The notes below the pieces were generated by a model. It saw nothing but the letters and a program-made list of their open reading frames with translations, did no database searches and was not told the DNA's origin. From contig NC_133526.1 of the NCBI RefSeq assembly GCF_048544455.1, positions 6,898,001-6,962,000 of the forward strand: a stretch of DNA of 64,000 nucleotides, in the 5' to 3' direction. Origin of the DNA: Silene latifolia. Taxonomy: Eukaryota; Streptophyta; Magnoliopsida; Caryophyllales; Caryophyllaceae. The translations under genes were made by a program, and so were the position numbers. The number at the start of each line of letters is the position of its first letter. Positions within the stretch are counted from its first letter, which is position 1. Shown in pieces: positions 46,531 through 56,293 of this stretch.

Positions 46531-48205
46531 AAAGAGAATCTTTTTTTTTTTTAACAACTTTGTTTTTCCCGTCACTTTCTACCACAAAACACATACCATT
46601 CACCATCTCCGCTACTCAAACTCCCCAAACGCGATACAAAAAACCTCACTCCCCTTCTTATTTCTTCACCTCACACTCATCTCCTCGGCGAATCTCCGGC
46701 GTATCTCCCGACATTATATTGGGTTTTTGCTATTCAAATTATACATTCTACTTAATTAGCAAGGTAATTTAATTCTTTTAACTTATTTAATTTCATCTTT
46801 TGAATGTAGATTTTGCTTATTTTGTCTTCATTGTTAGTAATTATGTTGTTTTGTACCTATATCTACAACTTATATGTGTTAATTTAAGGTAGTTTAAAAA
46901 AAGCCCCAAAATTTCGAAACCCTAATTAAATTAGGTAGGATGAACGATTTCTGATTTTTAATTGTTGTTTAGGTATGTATTTTAGGAAAATTATGTTATT
47001 GGTAGTTGATTTATACTAAATTTGTTCAAATTTTTTTTATAGAATGGAAATTTGTGATTTTCCTCTTATTTGTTATTGGGATGGAGAAGTGTTGGAGCAA
47101 AATGGATGTGTAACCTATAGAGGAGGGAATCAATGTTTTATTCTAGCTAGTACAAAGATGACATATCTTGAATTAGTTGAAGAGATTTATAAGGGAATCG
47201 GTGTTCAAAGTTTGGGTACTCAATTGAAGGTAATGATGAAATTTCCGAGTGCTTAGGGTGTTTCAAAATTGTTCCTCTTAATAATGAGGGAGCCTTTAAA
47301 GCGTTATGGGCAAGTATTCGTCATTCACATGCTCCTTCAATGGACATATTTGTAGAAGTTTCTACTAGTCAAATTGTCATTCCTACACCAAGTATTAGGC
47401 TAGATGATGTTGCTCAATTTGTTTCACTTGAAACTAATTACGTAAATGAAGGGGAATTTTATGGTAACTTACAAGGTGATGAGATTGATGAGGAATTGGC
47501 AATACTTGATGAGAATTTGTTGGCAAATGAAGAAGATGGTGATGATGATCTTGTCTTTGCTAGTGCTCCCATCGTTGAGTTTAATAAGATTGATCAATTA
47601 GATGAGGATGAATTGAATAGCTGGAAAACTTGGGAAAATATGGTAAGATATGAACATGGGAAAGAGTTTGCGGTTGGACAAGTGTTCCCAAACAAAGCTT
47701 CACTTAGCGATGAGGTGACATCATATTGTGTTAAAGCAAATCAATTTTTCAAAGTTGTCGAATCAAAGCCTAATACTATTACCTTCAAATGTGGCCGGAT
47801 TCCTACACCATGTAATTGGCGGTTAAGGGCTACACAAAAAGACTTTCATTCTGAAGTTTTTACCATTGTGACATACAAAGGTCCTCATGATGAGTCTTGT
47901 GTTTGTGACATGGTACCTCAAGACCACATGAATTTGAAACGAGCATTCATAAGTCATGAGATTCGTAACCTTGTTGAGGGAGATTGGGGATATAAAGTAA
48001 ACTCTGTTGTTACTTATATTTTAGATAAGTATGATTACACAATTTCATACACCAAAGCTTGGAATGCAAAACAAAGAGCAATTGAGGAAATATTTGGAGA
48101 TTGGGATAAATCATATGAGTTGCTACCTCGTTTCATGCAAGGCTTAAAAGAATCTAATCCTGGCACTATTGTTCAATTTTATACAACACCAACAACTAAC
48201 CCAAA

Positions 48206-48242
48206 TGTGCCCCCGTTTTGTCTTTTTTGCCCCCGTTTTGTT
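48206..48242 (+). repeat. Tandem duplication at the MULE-PMD junction
   Basis: GCCCCCGTTTTG occurs twice separated by TCTTTTTT, exactly where the MULE-type and plant mobile domains meet and the frame changes. Confidence 0.75.
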
Positions 48243-48978
48243 ATGATGACTCCGACGATTGGACAGTGATGGCCCCTATGATTTGTTTCGACATTGTTGA
48301 GTGGCATTTTCCAAATAGGGTAGCTCGTCAATTTGGGTGGAAACAAATTATCCCGTTAAACTCTGATACCGAACCAAAATTGCACAAAGTAGACAAAAGG
48401 GGTGCCTCTTCACGGAATTGGATTGAAAAACATCAACCCTACATAGCAAATTGGGTTAGGAGGGGTGATTTTCGGTTTCGTGGTGAAGAGGATGATATTG
48501 AAATGAACTACTTCGACCCCTACATGGTTTGGTACCGGGATCGCACTATTGTTCGCTTGAACCCTTTTCCCCCACAAGCTACTTATCAAGCACCCTTTGG
48601 AGCCACAGAATATCTTGTAAGTACACTTTAATATACTTGTCTTAAAATTCTTAACCAATATATCATAAAATGTGATTAGCTTATACTACTTATTTTGTTT
48701 TAGGCGCAAGGTTTCGTCAATGTCCATAATACATGTGATACGGAGCTTCGACAAATGCCTCTTGAGGTGCCTCCACATTTCCGGACAATGGTTTCACACC
48801 TACGGGACTACTCCTCTCAATCGCTTGAACATGTAGGCTATTCCCATCTCCTTCAACCAACCGTAGAACCAAGGCAAGAAAGTTCACCAATGGTTCAAGA
48901 GTCCCTACACTCAATGAATGTGGATGACGATACACCATTGGTTCAATACACAAGGAGGGGTAGACGCTCTAAGTCATC

Positions 48979-49066
48979 CATGCCGGCTAGACACTCTATG
49001 TCTTCCATGCCTTCCATGTCTTCAATGCCGGCCATGTCTTCAATGCCTTCCATGTCTTCAATGTCA
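48979..49066 (+). repeat. Coding minisatellite (Ser-Met-Pro repeat)
   Basis: Tandem ~18-bp units of the type TCTTCCATGCCTTCCATG encode SSMPSMSSMPAMSSMPSMSS in the last exon of the inner MULE gene. Confidence 0.85.
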
Positions 49067-49440
49067 CCCGTCAATGAAGAAGCCGTCAATGAAGAAGGTA
49101 CCCCGGCGCCTAAGAAAGGGTTTTGGAATCGGCTTCGAGGAAAAAGCAAGAAGAAGACTTGAGGACTTGATGTAATAGTTAGAAGATTAATGGTTTGTTT
49201 GACATTTTAGATGGTTAATTTCTTTGACATTTTAGTTGTAAAACTTAGATTTTAATCCCCTTGTGCGAAACATATGTGTTGTGTAAACTCGGTTTTTATT
49301 TATAATAGGCAATGGTTTGTGTTGTCCTTTGCATTCTTGAGCATTGTTGAGCATTGTTGAGTTTGGTTTTCTGTTTTGGCAAAGGAAAGATACGGAACGA
49401 AGGGAATTTGTGCGAATGAAAAAAAAAAATACAATCACTA

Positions 49441-49730
49441 AACACGCCATAGCGTATGGCGTGTTTCAAGAGGAAGACACGCCATTACGTATGGCGTGTT
49501 TAGTTTTTGGCAATTTGATCGATCACTTGGAAAGGGGTTGGAAAATTGGGCTCATAAAAACACGCCATATGTAATGGCGTGTTTACCTCTCAAGACACGC
49601 CATACGTAATGGCGTGTTACGTGTCTTTCCTTATGTTGCTACCGACTTTGGGTTAGAATTGATCGCCTAAACACGCCATTACGTATGGCGTGTTCATTCA
49701 AGTAAACACGCCAATACGTATGGCGTGTTT
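49441..49730. repeat. Right-TIR array of six ~25-bp palindromes
   Basis: Six units of AACACGCCAT..ATGGCGTGTT-type palindromes, mirror of the left array (46244-46530). Confidence 0.9.
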
Positions 49731-50951
49731 AAGCCTCATCTGAGCTCGTCAAAAACGAGCCTACGTGGACACCATTTCGATAATTGTTTTCAAAACCGAC
49801 CCAAAACGACAATTCTTTTATTTTTGAGCATTATTTCAAAAACGGACTCTGATATGGCTTGATAAATTGTTCTTAAATAGTTGAATGGTGAAATGTAATG
49901 TTTTTGATTGTTTTTTTATTATATGTATAGATAGATTTTTATTATGTTTCTATTTCATTTTCATTCAATAATACATACCACTTATTTTCTCAATAGGCGG
50001 GTGGTCATTCTTACATCTACCATAAAGTGAACGAGTACATGACAACTATGCCACCTACAATAGATCCTAACTATATAAATTTGCTATATGAGATGCAAAA
50101 TAACTCCCTTACTTGTTTGGAAAGTGCTAGCTATGGACATCTCTATGAACCACCAAACATTCCTCACCCAAGTCCAACCCATGCTAACACACAAGTGGAA
50201 CGCTTCACTCAACTCACACCCGTACAAGAAGTGGAAGATAAGGTCGAATCATCGTCTTAACCAAGGAGATCAAAGAGAAGCCATCAAATTAGAAGAAAGT
50301 AGTGTAGTATTATGTTACTAGTCAAGTCAAATAATATGATAAATTGTATGATGTTTAAGCTACTTTGGTTTGTATGATATTTTAAGCTATTTTGGTTTAT
50401 GTAAAATGTTTCATATATTTGGGTTATGTAATATATAAGCTACTTTGGTTTTCAACGTCTCGTTTGGATCGGATTTGAGCATTGTTGTTGTACATGATGA
50501 TGGTTTTTCATGGCAAATAGAAAGATGCAAGAAGGATATGGAAAACAATTTCGGGTAAAATGAATTTATGTTGTTTCTGAAGGTTACAAATAAGGCAGTC
50601 GCCAAGGGAGACCAAAACGCCAGGTCGGCTGCCCCTCCCCCCCGGGCGATTTGTTTCTGAGAGACATTCAAAATTTTGTCAAAAAAAGGCTCAAACACTA
50701 GACTTTTCTAGTCGCCATGGTGCTTGGTGAGGTCGCTAGCCGAGATGGTGATTTATCCATGAATGATATTAACAACAAAATCCAGGTTTGGTTACACTTT
50801 GGGCATGGTCGCTGACCGAGATGACGACTTTTATACAAACCTAACTTCGGGTATGACGTGGACCCATTTTGGGTAATTAATTTCAAACTCGACCAATCTA
50901 GTTAAATAATTAGTGAAAATCGCCTATTTTGGCAAAAGATTCCAACGAAAT

Positions 50952-51375
50952 AGTGAAATAAGGAAGGCATTTCATATACGAGAAAAGTACTCGTAATTAC
51001 AATTATACTTGAATAAAAGGTAATAAAAATATATTTGAAACTGACTCGAATTCAAAATGACCTAGTTCCACCCGATCCAACTCGAATGCTTGCAAAAGTG
51101 ATTAAGCAGAACTCGCACTTACCCGAGCTATACTAGACTTGACATTGTAATCAATTTACACAATTAACATAAACTTATCTTTGACTCACATAGTCAAACT
51201 TACAATTTATAAGTCATAAGTGTCATAACCAAAAAAATAACACTTTAGAATCAACTTTATCAGGTCTAAGCTCACTCTTTTTTAACTAATTTTACCATGA
51301 TGCTCTATGCCTCTATTTAACAATACAATTCTTATATAAAACCGCTTTTAAAGCTTGTTCCGGTGTTCCGGGTTA
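50952..51375. other. Intergenic DNA between outer MULE and snoRNA locus
   Basis: AT-rich; no gene seen. Confidence 0.4.
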
Positions 51376-51494
51376 TTGGGCCTTACTCTAAAACAAGAGC
51401 AAAAACATGGACCAAAAGAAAGTTCAGATCGGGATATAAACCGACATACACCAATCAACCCTAATTAAGCCCAACTTCTTCGCCATTATATAAA
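51376..51494 (+). promoter_or_regulatory. snoRNA-cluster promoter: site II, telobox and TATA box
   Basis: TTGGGCC (site II, 51376-51382), AACCCTAA (telobox, 51457-51464) followed by AAGCCCAA, and TATATAAA (51487-51494) lie in order within 120 bp. Telobox plus site II is a known signature of plant promoters of polycistronic snoRNA and ribosomal protein genes. Its position 190 bp upstream of the first snoRNA suits a Pol II transcript. Confidence 0.75.
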
Positions 51495-51684
51495 CAGATG
51501 AAATAACCCAGCTCTTCAAATCAGCCGAAGTTCTTCAATCATCTTCATCTCAATCTCAAAAAATAGAGTTTCCGTTTTCCCCATTCTTCTAATTTCTCAA
51601 ATCTTTTTTCATCCTCTTTTAATTTTATCAAAACATAATTTAGTCTTGTAATTTTTTTTAATAAATCTTATTTGTTAGGTGTTT

Positions 51685-51771
51685 GGATAAATGATGTAAT
51701 ATAAACTGCGTTATCTTTCTGAATTTACCTCTTCAGAGGATTCGAAGAAAACTTACATTACGCTGATATCC
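51685..51771 (+). ncRNA. C/D-box snoRNA 1 of a cluster
   Basis: Terminal stem GGATA/TATCC closes an 87-nt unit with a C box ATGATGT (51691-51697) and D box CTGA (51763-51766). An inner CTGA (51719-51722) can act as D'. The 13 nt before D' read CTGCGTTATCTTT, whose complement AAAGATAACGCAG I recall from plant 25S rRNA, so it would guide 2'-O-methylation of an A five bases in from the D' box. The rRNA match is from memory and not verified. Confidence 0.75.
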
Positions 51772-51868
51772 ATTTTTTAATTTTCCGTGTTCCGATTCAT
51801 TTGGTTCTTTACGTTTTTATTCTTTTATGCGGATTATATTAGTAAAATCTGAATTGTTAGAAAAAAGG

Positions 51869-51957
51869 GAATCAATGATGAATATCACCAAATTGTTATC
51901 CTTGCACTTCGACTTTTGAATGAAGATAACTATGGGGAATTTATATTTCTGAGATTC
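51869..51957 (+). ncRNA. C/D-box snoRNA 2 of the cluster
   Basis: Terminal stem GAATC/GATTC, perfect C box ATGATGA (51875-51881), D box CTGA (51949-51952). 89 nt. Target not assigned. Confidence 0.7.
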
Positions 51958-52044
51958 TTTAAAACAGATGCGTGTATTTGTTTATTCTTTCATTTTAAAG
52001 TTTTATTTGTTAATTATTTTGGTTTTTTAAGGGTTAATGTCTTT

Positions 52045-52115
52045 GGGTCGATGATGTTCTAGTACTGAAAATCCAGAATGCTTTAATGTCGATAACATTA
52101 TATTCGCTGAGACCC
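52045..52115 (+). ncRNA. C/D-box snoRNA 3 of the cluster
   Basis: Terminal stem GGGTC/GACCC, C box GATGATG after the stem, an internal CTGA (D', about 52075), and D box CTGA at 52107-52110. 71 nt. Target not assigned. Confidence 0.7.
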
Positions 52116-52727
52116 TTTTTTTTTATCGTTTTAATCTTCGCTTGTTAAAATACTGGATCGCAGATATAGCTCGGAGATGATCATCAATTAACAAGTAGTT
52201 GTATCTTCGGATAATTAACGTGGTATTCTTGAAGTTGGCCACTTTGGATAATATACCCAAATTTTTTATCCGAGAAACTTTTAACGCTTCTTTATTAACT
52301 CAGAAAGTGGAGCTTTTTTTAAAAACTCGATTGTCTTTCTGATTACTACGATTTGATAAAAAATTTGACGAATTTGGGACTCCTGGCTAGGAATCCAAAT
52401 TCGATAATATTTTTTTTCAAATTGTCTTTCTCAGAAAGAATGATTTGGAAAAAAAAAATCAGTCACTTTTGGAACTCGTAAATACGAGTTATGACCTATT
52501 TAAAGTTTTCGGATCAAAAATTTGGTTATTTTGTGCAAATTGGGAAACCTTTACCATAGTGAATTATCTGTTGTATTGGATCTTTTAACGCTTTCTATAC
52601 TCGTTAACAATCAAACGCTTTGATATCTTTTCCGTGACAATCTTTTAGTTTCCAAACATTTTTGAAAGATCTATTACGGAATAAATCAATTGATTATTAG
52701 GCTTTTTTTCACCCCAATTACTAATCG
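52116..52727. other. Possible downstream part of the snoRNA transcript
   Basis: AT-rich, with more GATGAT-like motifs (about 52178) and a CTCGGA/TCCGAG pair (about 52170 and 52280), but no second box pair good enough to call another snoRNA. Confidence 0.35.
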
Positions 52728-53290
52728 TAACCATAATTATAGGAATACAACAATGTAACACTAACTATGGTAAATAGTTACTCCCATTAAAAATTTTCAC
52801 TCGAGAACACCGAATTATAAGACACATCTCATATAAAACGTTAAGAAAATTTCATTATACAACTCAAAATGAATCTATAGTACCCTTCAATACCGGAGAC
52901 ATCAACCACTCGACCGACCCACCAACCATCATTTACTGTTTGTGAATGACGGTTGGTGGGTCGGTCGAGTGGTTGATGCCTCCGGTATTTAAGGGTATTA
53001 TGAGATTCATTTTGAGTTGTTTAATGTAGTTTTATTCAACGTTTTATATGAGATGCGTCCTCATCTTGTTTGAGAGGATAATAAGTGGGTCGATGTTCTC
53101 GAGTGAACTTTTTAATGGGTGTAACTGTTTCCCATAGTTATAGGTGTTACATTGTTGTATTCCTATAATTATGGCCTCATCTTGTTTGAGAGGATAATAA
53201 GTGGGTCGATGTTCTCGAGTGAACTTTTTAATGGGTGTAACTGTTTCCCATAGTTATAGGTGTTACATTGTTGTATTCCTATAATTATGG
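52728..53290. mobile_element. Foldback element with long inverted repeats
   Basis: Left arm from ACCATAATTATAGGAATACA to the centre near 52935, right arm the inverse ending ATTCCTATAATTATGG at 53290. The right arm's outer 116 bp is tandemly duplicated (53059-53174 and 53175-53290). The centre is ACCAACCATCATTTACTGTT and its inverse. No reliable TSD. Confidence 0.8.
53059..53290. repeat. 116-bp tandem duplication in the foldback right arm
   Basis: CCTCATCTTGTTTGAGAGGA... to ...CTATAATTATGG occurs twice head-to-tail with near identity. Confidence 0.9.
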
Positions 53291-53961
53291 TTTTATTGTT
53301 TAGAATTGTGTTTGTTTATATGGAGACAAATTAATAAAGTGAAACATAGGGGAATTCGTTAGTTGCATTGTACGGGTAGTTCATCTTCTGCTATATATAT
53401 ATATAAAATTCGCCAAGAATAGTATATATTCCGAATAAGAACGAAAATTAAGGAATATAGTTAAAATAATAAAAATTATTGTATAGGGGTAAGAATATAT
53501 GAGTTAAATAATGAAAAGTATTGAATATAAAGGGTTATGGGTGGTTGGGGTGGTAAATAAATAAAAGAGCTAAGGGTAGGAAAGTAAAAAACCATGTCCA
53601 AATATGGCAAATGGGACAGTTATTTGAATAGACGGAAATGATAAATGAGACAGTTATTTAGAATAGGGGGGAGTATAATTTCCCGAGAAATATGACCATT
53701 TTGTATTATAAACTATTTTGTTAATGATTGAAGGTTGTTTTTTGGGTAACGTCTTACCGTCAGAAATAGTCACGCTTGCTTATTTATTTGGTCGCCTTTC
53801 TGTTAAATGATTGTCTTTCTATTGCAGTTATGTTTTGTTTGGTCTTTGGTGTTTTGGTTTTCTTTTACTCAACGGTCATTTTGACACAATTAAATTTAAT
53901 TTATAATTGTTGTTCCTCAATAAATTATACTTCTTATATTTATTCAGCCCAAATTCTTGTT
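53291..53961. other. AT-rich DNA, no gene seen
   Basis: Includes a short (TA)n run at about 53392-53405. No coding block recognised. Confidence 0.4.
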
Positions 53962-54890
53962 TGTGACGGCACATATCCGTCACTCTTGAGTAGGGATGGC
54001 AATGGGTGGGATATGGATGGGGTGGAGCCATATCCATACCCATATCCATTTAATTTATGGTCATCCATATCCCACCCTCATCCATTTAATATTTTTTCAT
54101 CCATCCATATCCATATCCACCGGGTGAAGCGGGTAGAGCGGGTACCCGTTGGATATTTTCACAGCTTATAAAATTTAAAGATAATATATCGTAAAAAAAT
54201 TGTGGCGATAAAATTAAAAGGCATACATAAATCAAGTAACAATATGTCTTAGCAAATAGCAACCCAGTATATATCCAACAACAAAGTATCTTTGCAAAGC
54301 AAGTGACCATACAAATACGCCACGCTAACTACAAAGAAACCACCAACGCATTATATTATTGATTAAACTAACAAAAGTAAGTTACTTTAATTATTGAAAA
54401 TAACAATATCCACATAAACACAAGTTTTACTTTTCCTAAATAACAGTATGATATTAAAATTAAGTAAAATTTCTGATAAAAAAAAATATACTTTTGAAGG
54501 GAAATTATTAATGACCTAAATAATTATTAACTTAATAAAAAATTAATTATAAATATTAATTTCGGATATCCACAAGGTGATTAAGCGGGTGAGAGATGAT
54601 AATCCATATCCCACCCTAAATTCACCCATATCCATATCCTACCCTAAATTCGAAAAAAATTCGTCATCCATATCCCACCCATTTAATTTCGGGTGGATGG
54701 ATATCCACAGGGTAAGGGTGGGACTGCCATCCCTACTCTTGAGTGACGGATACCATTTTACCTCACAAAGTACCCACTTTTTCTCTCTCTGCAACACTAT
54801 TTATGTGGTCTCCTTTCTCCACTAACCCATTTTCTTACCATTTTAACTCACAAAATATCCGCCACAAATGGTAACCCGTCACAAGGGAGA
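53962..54890. mobile_element. Outer MITE (GTGACGG ends) with hAT insertion
   Basis: The left end contains TTGTGACGGCACATATCCGT and the right end AACCCGTCACAAGG with an inner TATCCGCCACAAATGG. The element is interrupted by the hAT copy at 53991-54735. Edges and superfamily are uncertain. Confidence 0.5.
53991..54735. mobile_element. Non-autonomous hAT element, nested
   Basis: 745 bp, TIRs TAGGGATGGCA and TGCCATCCCTA, perfect 8-bp TSD CTCTTGAG (53983-53990, 54736-54743). Both ends continue in CCATATCC/GGATATGG repeats. Inserted into the MITE at 53962-54890. Confidence 0.92.
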
Positions 54891-56293
54891 CCAATTGTTT
54901 ATTCAGTTTAGATGTCTATATTTGCAGCCTAACTGAGATAGACTAAATTAAACACAGGAAGGCAGAGTACTAACCCGCGTAAAACTCGGTAGACGATTCC
55001 GCTTGAATTGTCCGATTAACAATGACGTAGTAGATATAATAGAGATGTAAAAATGGGGAATAATGGTGCAATTAATTGGCATAGTATGATGGTGAATAAT
55101 GGGGGTTTTTGGTTTCGGACGGAGGTATACGAATAGAGTGAAGATGAAGGGTTTTTTTTTGCTATTACTTTAATTGACATAGTATGATGGTGAATAATGG
55201 GGCAATTAATCAATTTGAGTTATTACGGTTTGGAAAAGAGGTATGCAAAGATGAAGATAAAGGGCCGCACTTTTTTTAATTTTTTCTTTTTTTATTGCAT
55301 AGGAAAGGTTGTGTATGCGTAGGATGATAGGGCATGTGGCTTTTATAAACTAGGTGACTTTTTGAATCCTACGAAGTTTGTCTAGGTGATATTTATTAGT
55401 CATTTTAGGGTAATCTTTTAATTATATTTTATAGATAGATTCTACGACAAAAACCATGCCAAACCCATTTAGTAGAGATATAGTTCAATGAGCTAGTAAT
55501 TTGAACAAAACACCCATTTTCATAAATTATCGTATTTGTTAAATCCCACACCAAGTTTTGCTAAATCCCGCATAATTTACCGCACAAATTAAAAAAAAAT
55601 CGCTCCCTTCTCTCTCCCAAAACCTAACCAATTAGACAATTATGGATCTTAATTTGGACAAATCACAAATAATTTGACTGTTTTATCAACAATTCTATTA
55701 ACCACATTGTTTAATCGGTTGAATTGGCTAGTTTTTTCTTAAAAGATGGAATTTTACAATTAGGATTTGGATTTTGGGTTGTTGAACGAGTGGTTGCGAT
55801 GTGTGAATACAAGTTTGGCTGTTGTAGGTGGTGGTCGGCGCTAAGGGGGGATTGGGATGCCGTGAGGGGCGGGGGAGGGTGGTAGTGGTGGGGCGGCTGG
55901 TGGACAGTAGGTCTAAGTTGGAACTAGATATAAAAATGTGTTGAATTAAGTAAAATTGTTACGGGATTTAGCATATTCCATCGTATTTGCTAAATCCCGC
56001 ACGTAGTTTTGCTATATCCCTAAACTATAACATCACTATAAAGTGAGATTTGTGTTCACAAATACTTGCAATTTATGTCAAATTTATTGAATCTAAAAAA
56101 TAATAAAAAAAAATTATCGTTTTGAATCGGATTTTAAACCTACTTGTTAAATTGGTGTCCACGTAGGACCAGAAAATTCTAAACATGGACGCGATTGAGA
56201 TAATAAATCATACTCCCTCCAATCCGCTATTTTCTTTCCTCTGTGATGTGGGCACAAGAATTAAGGGTAGAGTATTATATTGATTTTAGGGAA
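54891..56293. other. AT-rich DNA, no gene seen
   Basis: Two near-copies of AGTATGATGGTGAATAATGG are at about 55083 and 55180. A G-rich run is at about 55835-55895. No coding block recognised. Confidence 0.4.

Larger units (their letters stand above)
47044..49162 (+). pseudogene. Inner MULE gene: PB1-like/MULE N-terminal domain joined to plant mobile domain
   Basis: Two exons: 47044-48616 and 48704-49162 (donor CTT|GTAAGT, acceptor TTTTAG|GCG, phase 0). Starts MEICDFPLICYWDGEVLEQN (PB1-like region), then the MULE-type N-terminal domain (AVGQVFPNKASLSDEVTSYC, KCGRIPTPCNWRLRATQKD, VTYKGPHDESCVCDMVPQDH, NAKQRAIEEIFGDWDKSYEL). After NPGTIVQFYTT it joins plant mobile domain sequence (WTVMAPMICFDIVEWHFPNR, DPYMVWYRDRTIVRLNPFPP). 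The last exon (AQGFVNVHNTCDTELRQMPL) ends in a SSMPSM-type repeat and a basic tail. The frame slips once near 47250 and again at the domain junction near 48205-48245, so as read it is not one open frame. No DDE transposase core is present. Confidence 0.75.
46122..49849. mobile_element. Inner Mutator-like element (MULE), nearly intact ends, nested in the outer MULE
   Basis: Ends are exact: TIR starts GAGTCCGTTTTTGAAATAAT and its inverse ends ATTATTTCAAAAACGGACTC. The perfect 9-bp TSD TGATATGGC lies at 46113-46121 and 49850-49858, diagnostic of Mutator-type transposition. TIRs of ~410 bp run about 46122-46530 and 49440-49849, each with six palindromes. It carries one two-exon gene (47044-49162). 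It is 3728 bp and younger than its host element. Confidence 0.92.
40911..50260 (+). pseudogene. Outer MULE gene: PB1-like/MULE N-terminal domain joined to plant mobile domain
   Basis: Starts MERSHFPLLCSWNGEVVEGD (same N-terminus as the inner copy), followed by YNDLVKKVYTTIGVN and GCFKVVSLNNDRSLQTMWAS. Next comes a MULE-type N-terminal domain (WVNWKKVVIYDGGGKFCVGQ, VNQSFKIHESKPHMVTYKCG, RRTFISSVIRNIVEAD, AWKAKQKALADIFGD). After VIFSRVFWAFGASI, which is only the opening of the MULE transposase domain, it passes straight into plant mobile domain sequence (FTWQPYTQDIL, DGIEWIVVAPLICFEIIEMH, LHNRCVRQFG). A donor at 42677 (CTT|GTAAGC) and an acceptor ending at 49996 (CAATAG|GCG) give the last exon AGGHSYIYHKVNEYMTTMPP. 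Several stops and frame changes make it non-functional. No transposase DDE core is seen. Confidence 0.75.
40382..50942. mobile_element. Outer Mutator-like element (MULE) carrying a decayed DBD-PMD gene
   Basis: Ends: left GAATTCGTTTCCAAAATGGG, right (inverted) GAATCTTTTGCCAAAATAGG. The inverted similarity continues through GCGATTTTCACTAATTATTT and on to GTCCACGT. Flanks CAACTAAAT (40373-40381) and CAACGAAAT (50943-50951) are a 9-bp TSD with one mismatch. Length is 10,561 bp, or about 6.8 kb without the inner MULE. Its gene is at 40911-42676 and 49997-50260. Its intron hosts two Helitron-like ends and the inner MULE. It is an old, inactive copy. Confidence 0.8.

Noticed and set aside
48943-49149. 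Minus-strand frame with MEGMEDI-type repeats
   Set aside because: Antisense of the Ser-Met-Pro coding minisatellite.
52130-52290. Fourth snoRNA candidate
   Set aside because: GATGAT and a 6-bp stem are present, but no CTGA D box at the right place.
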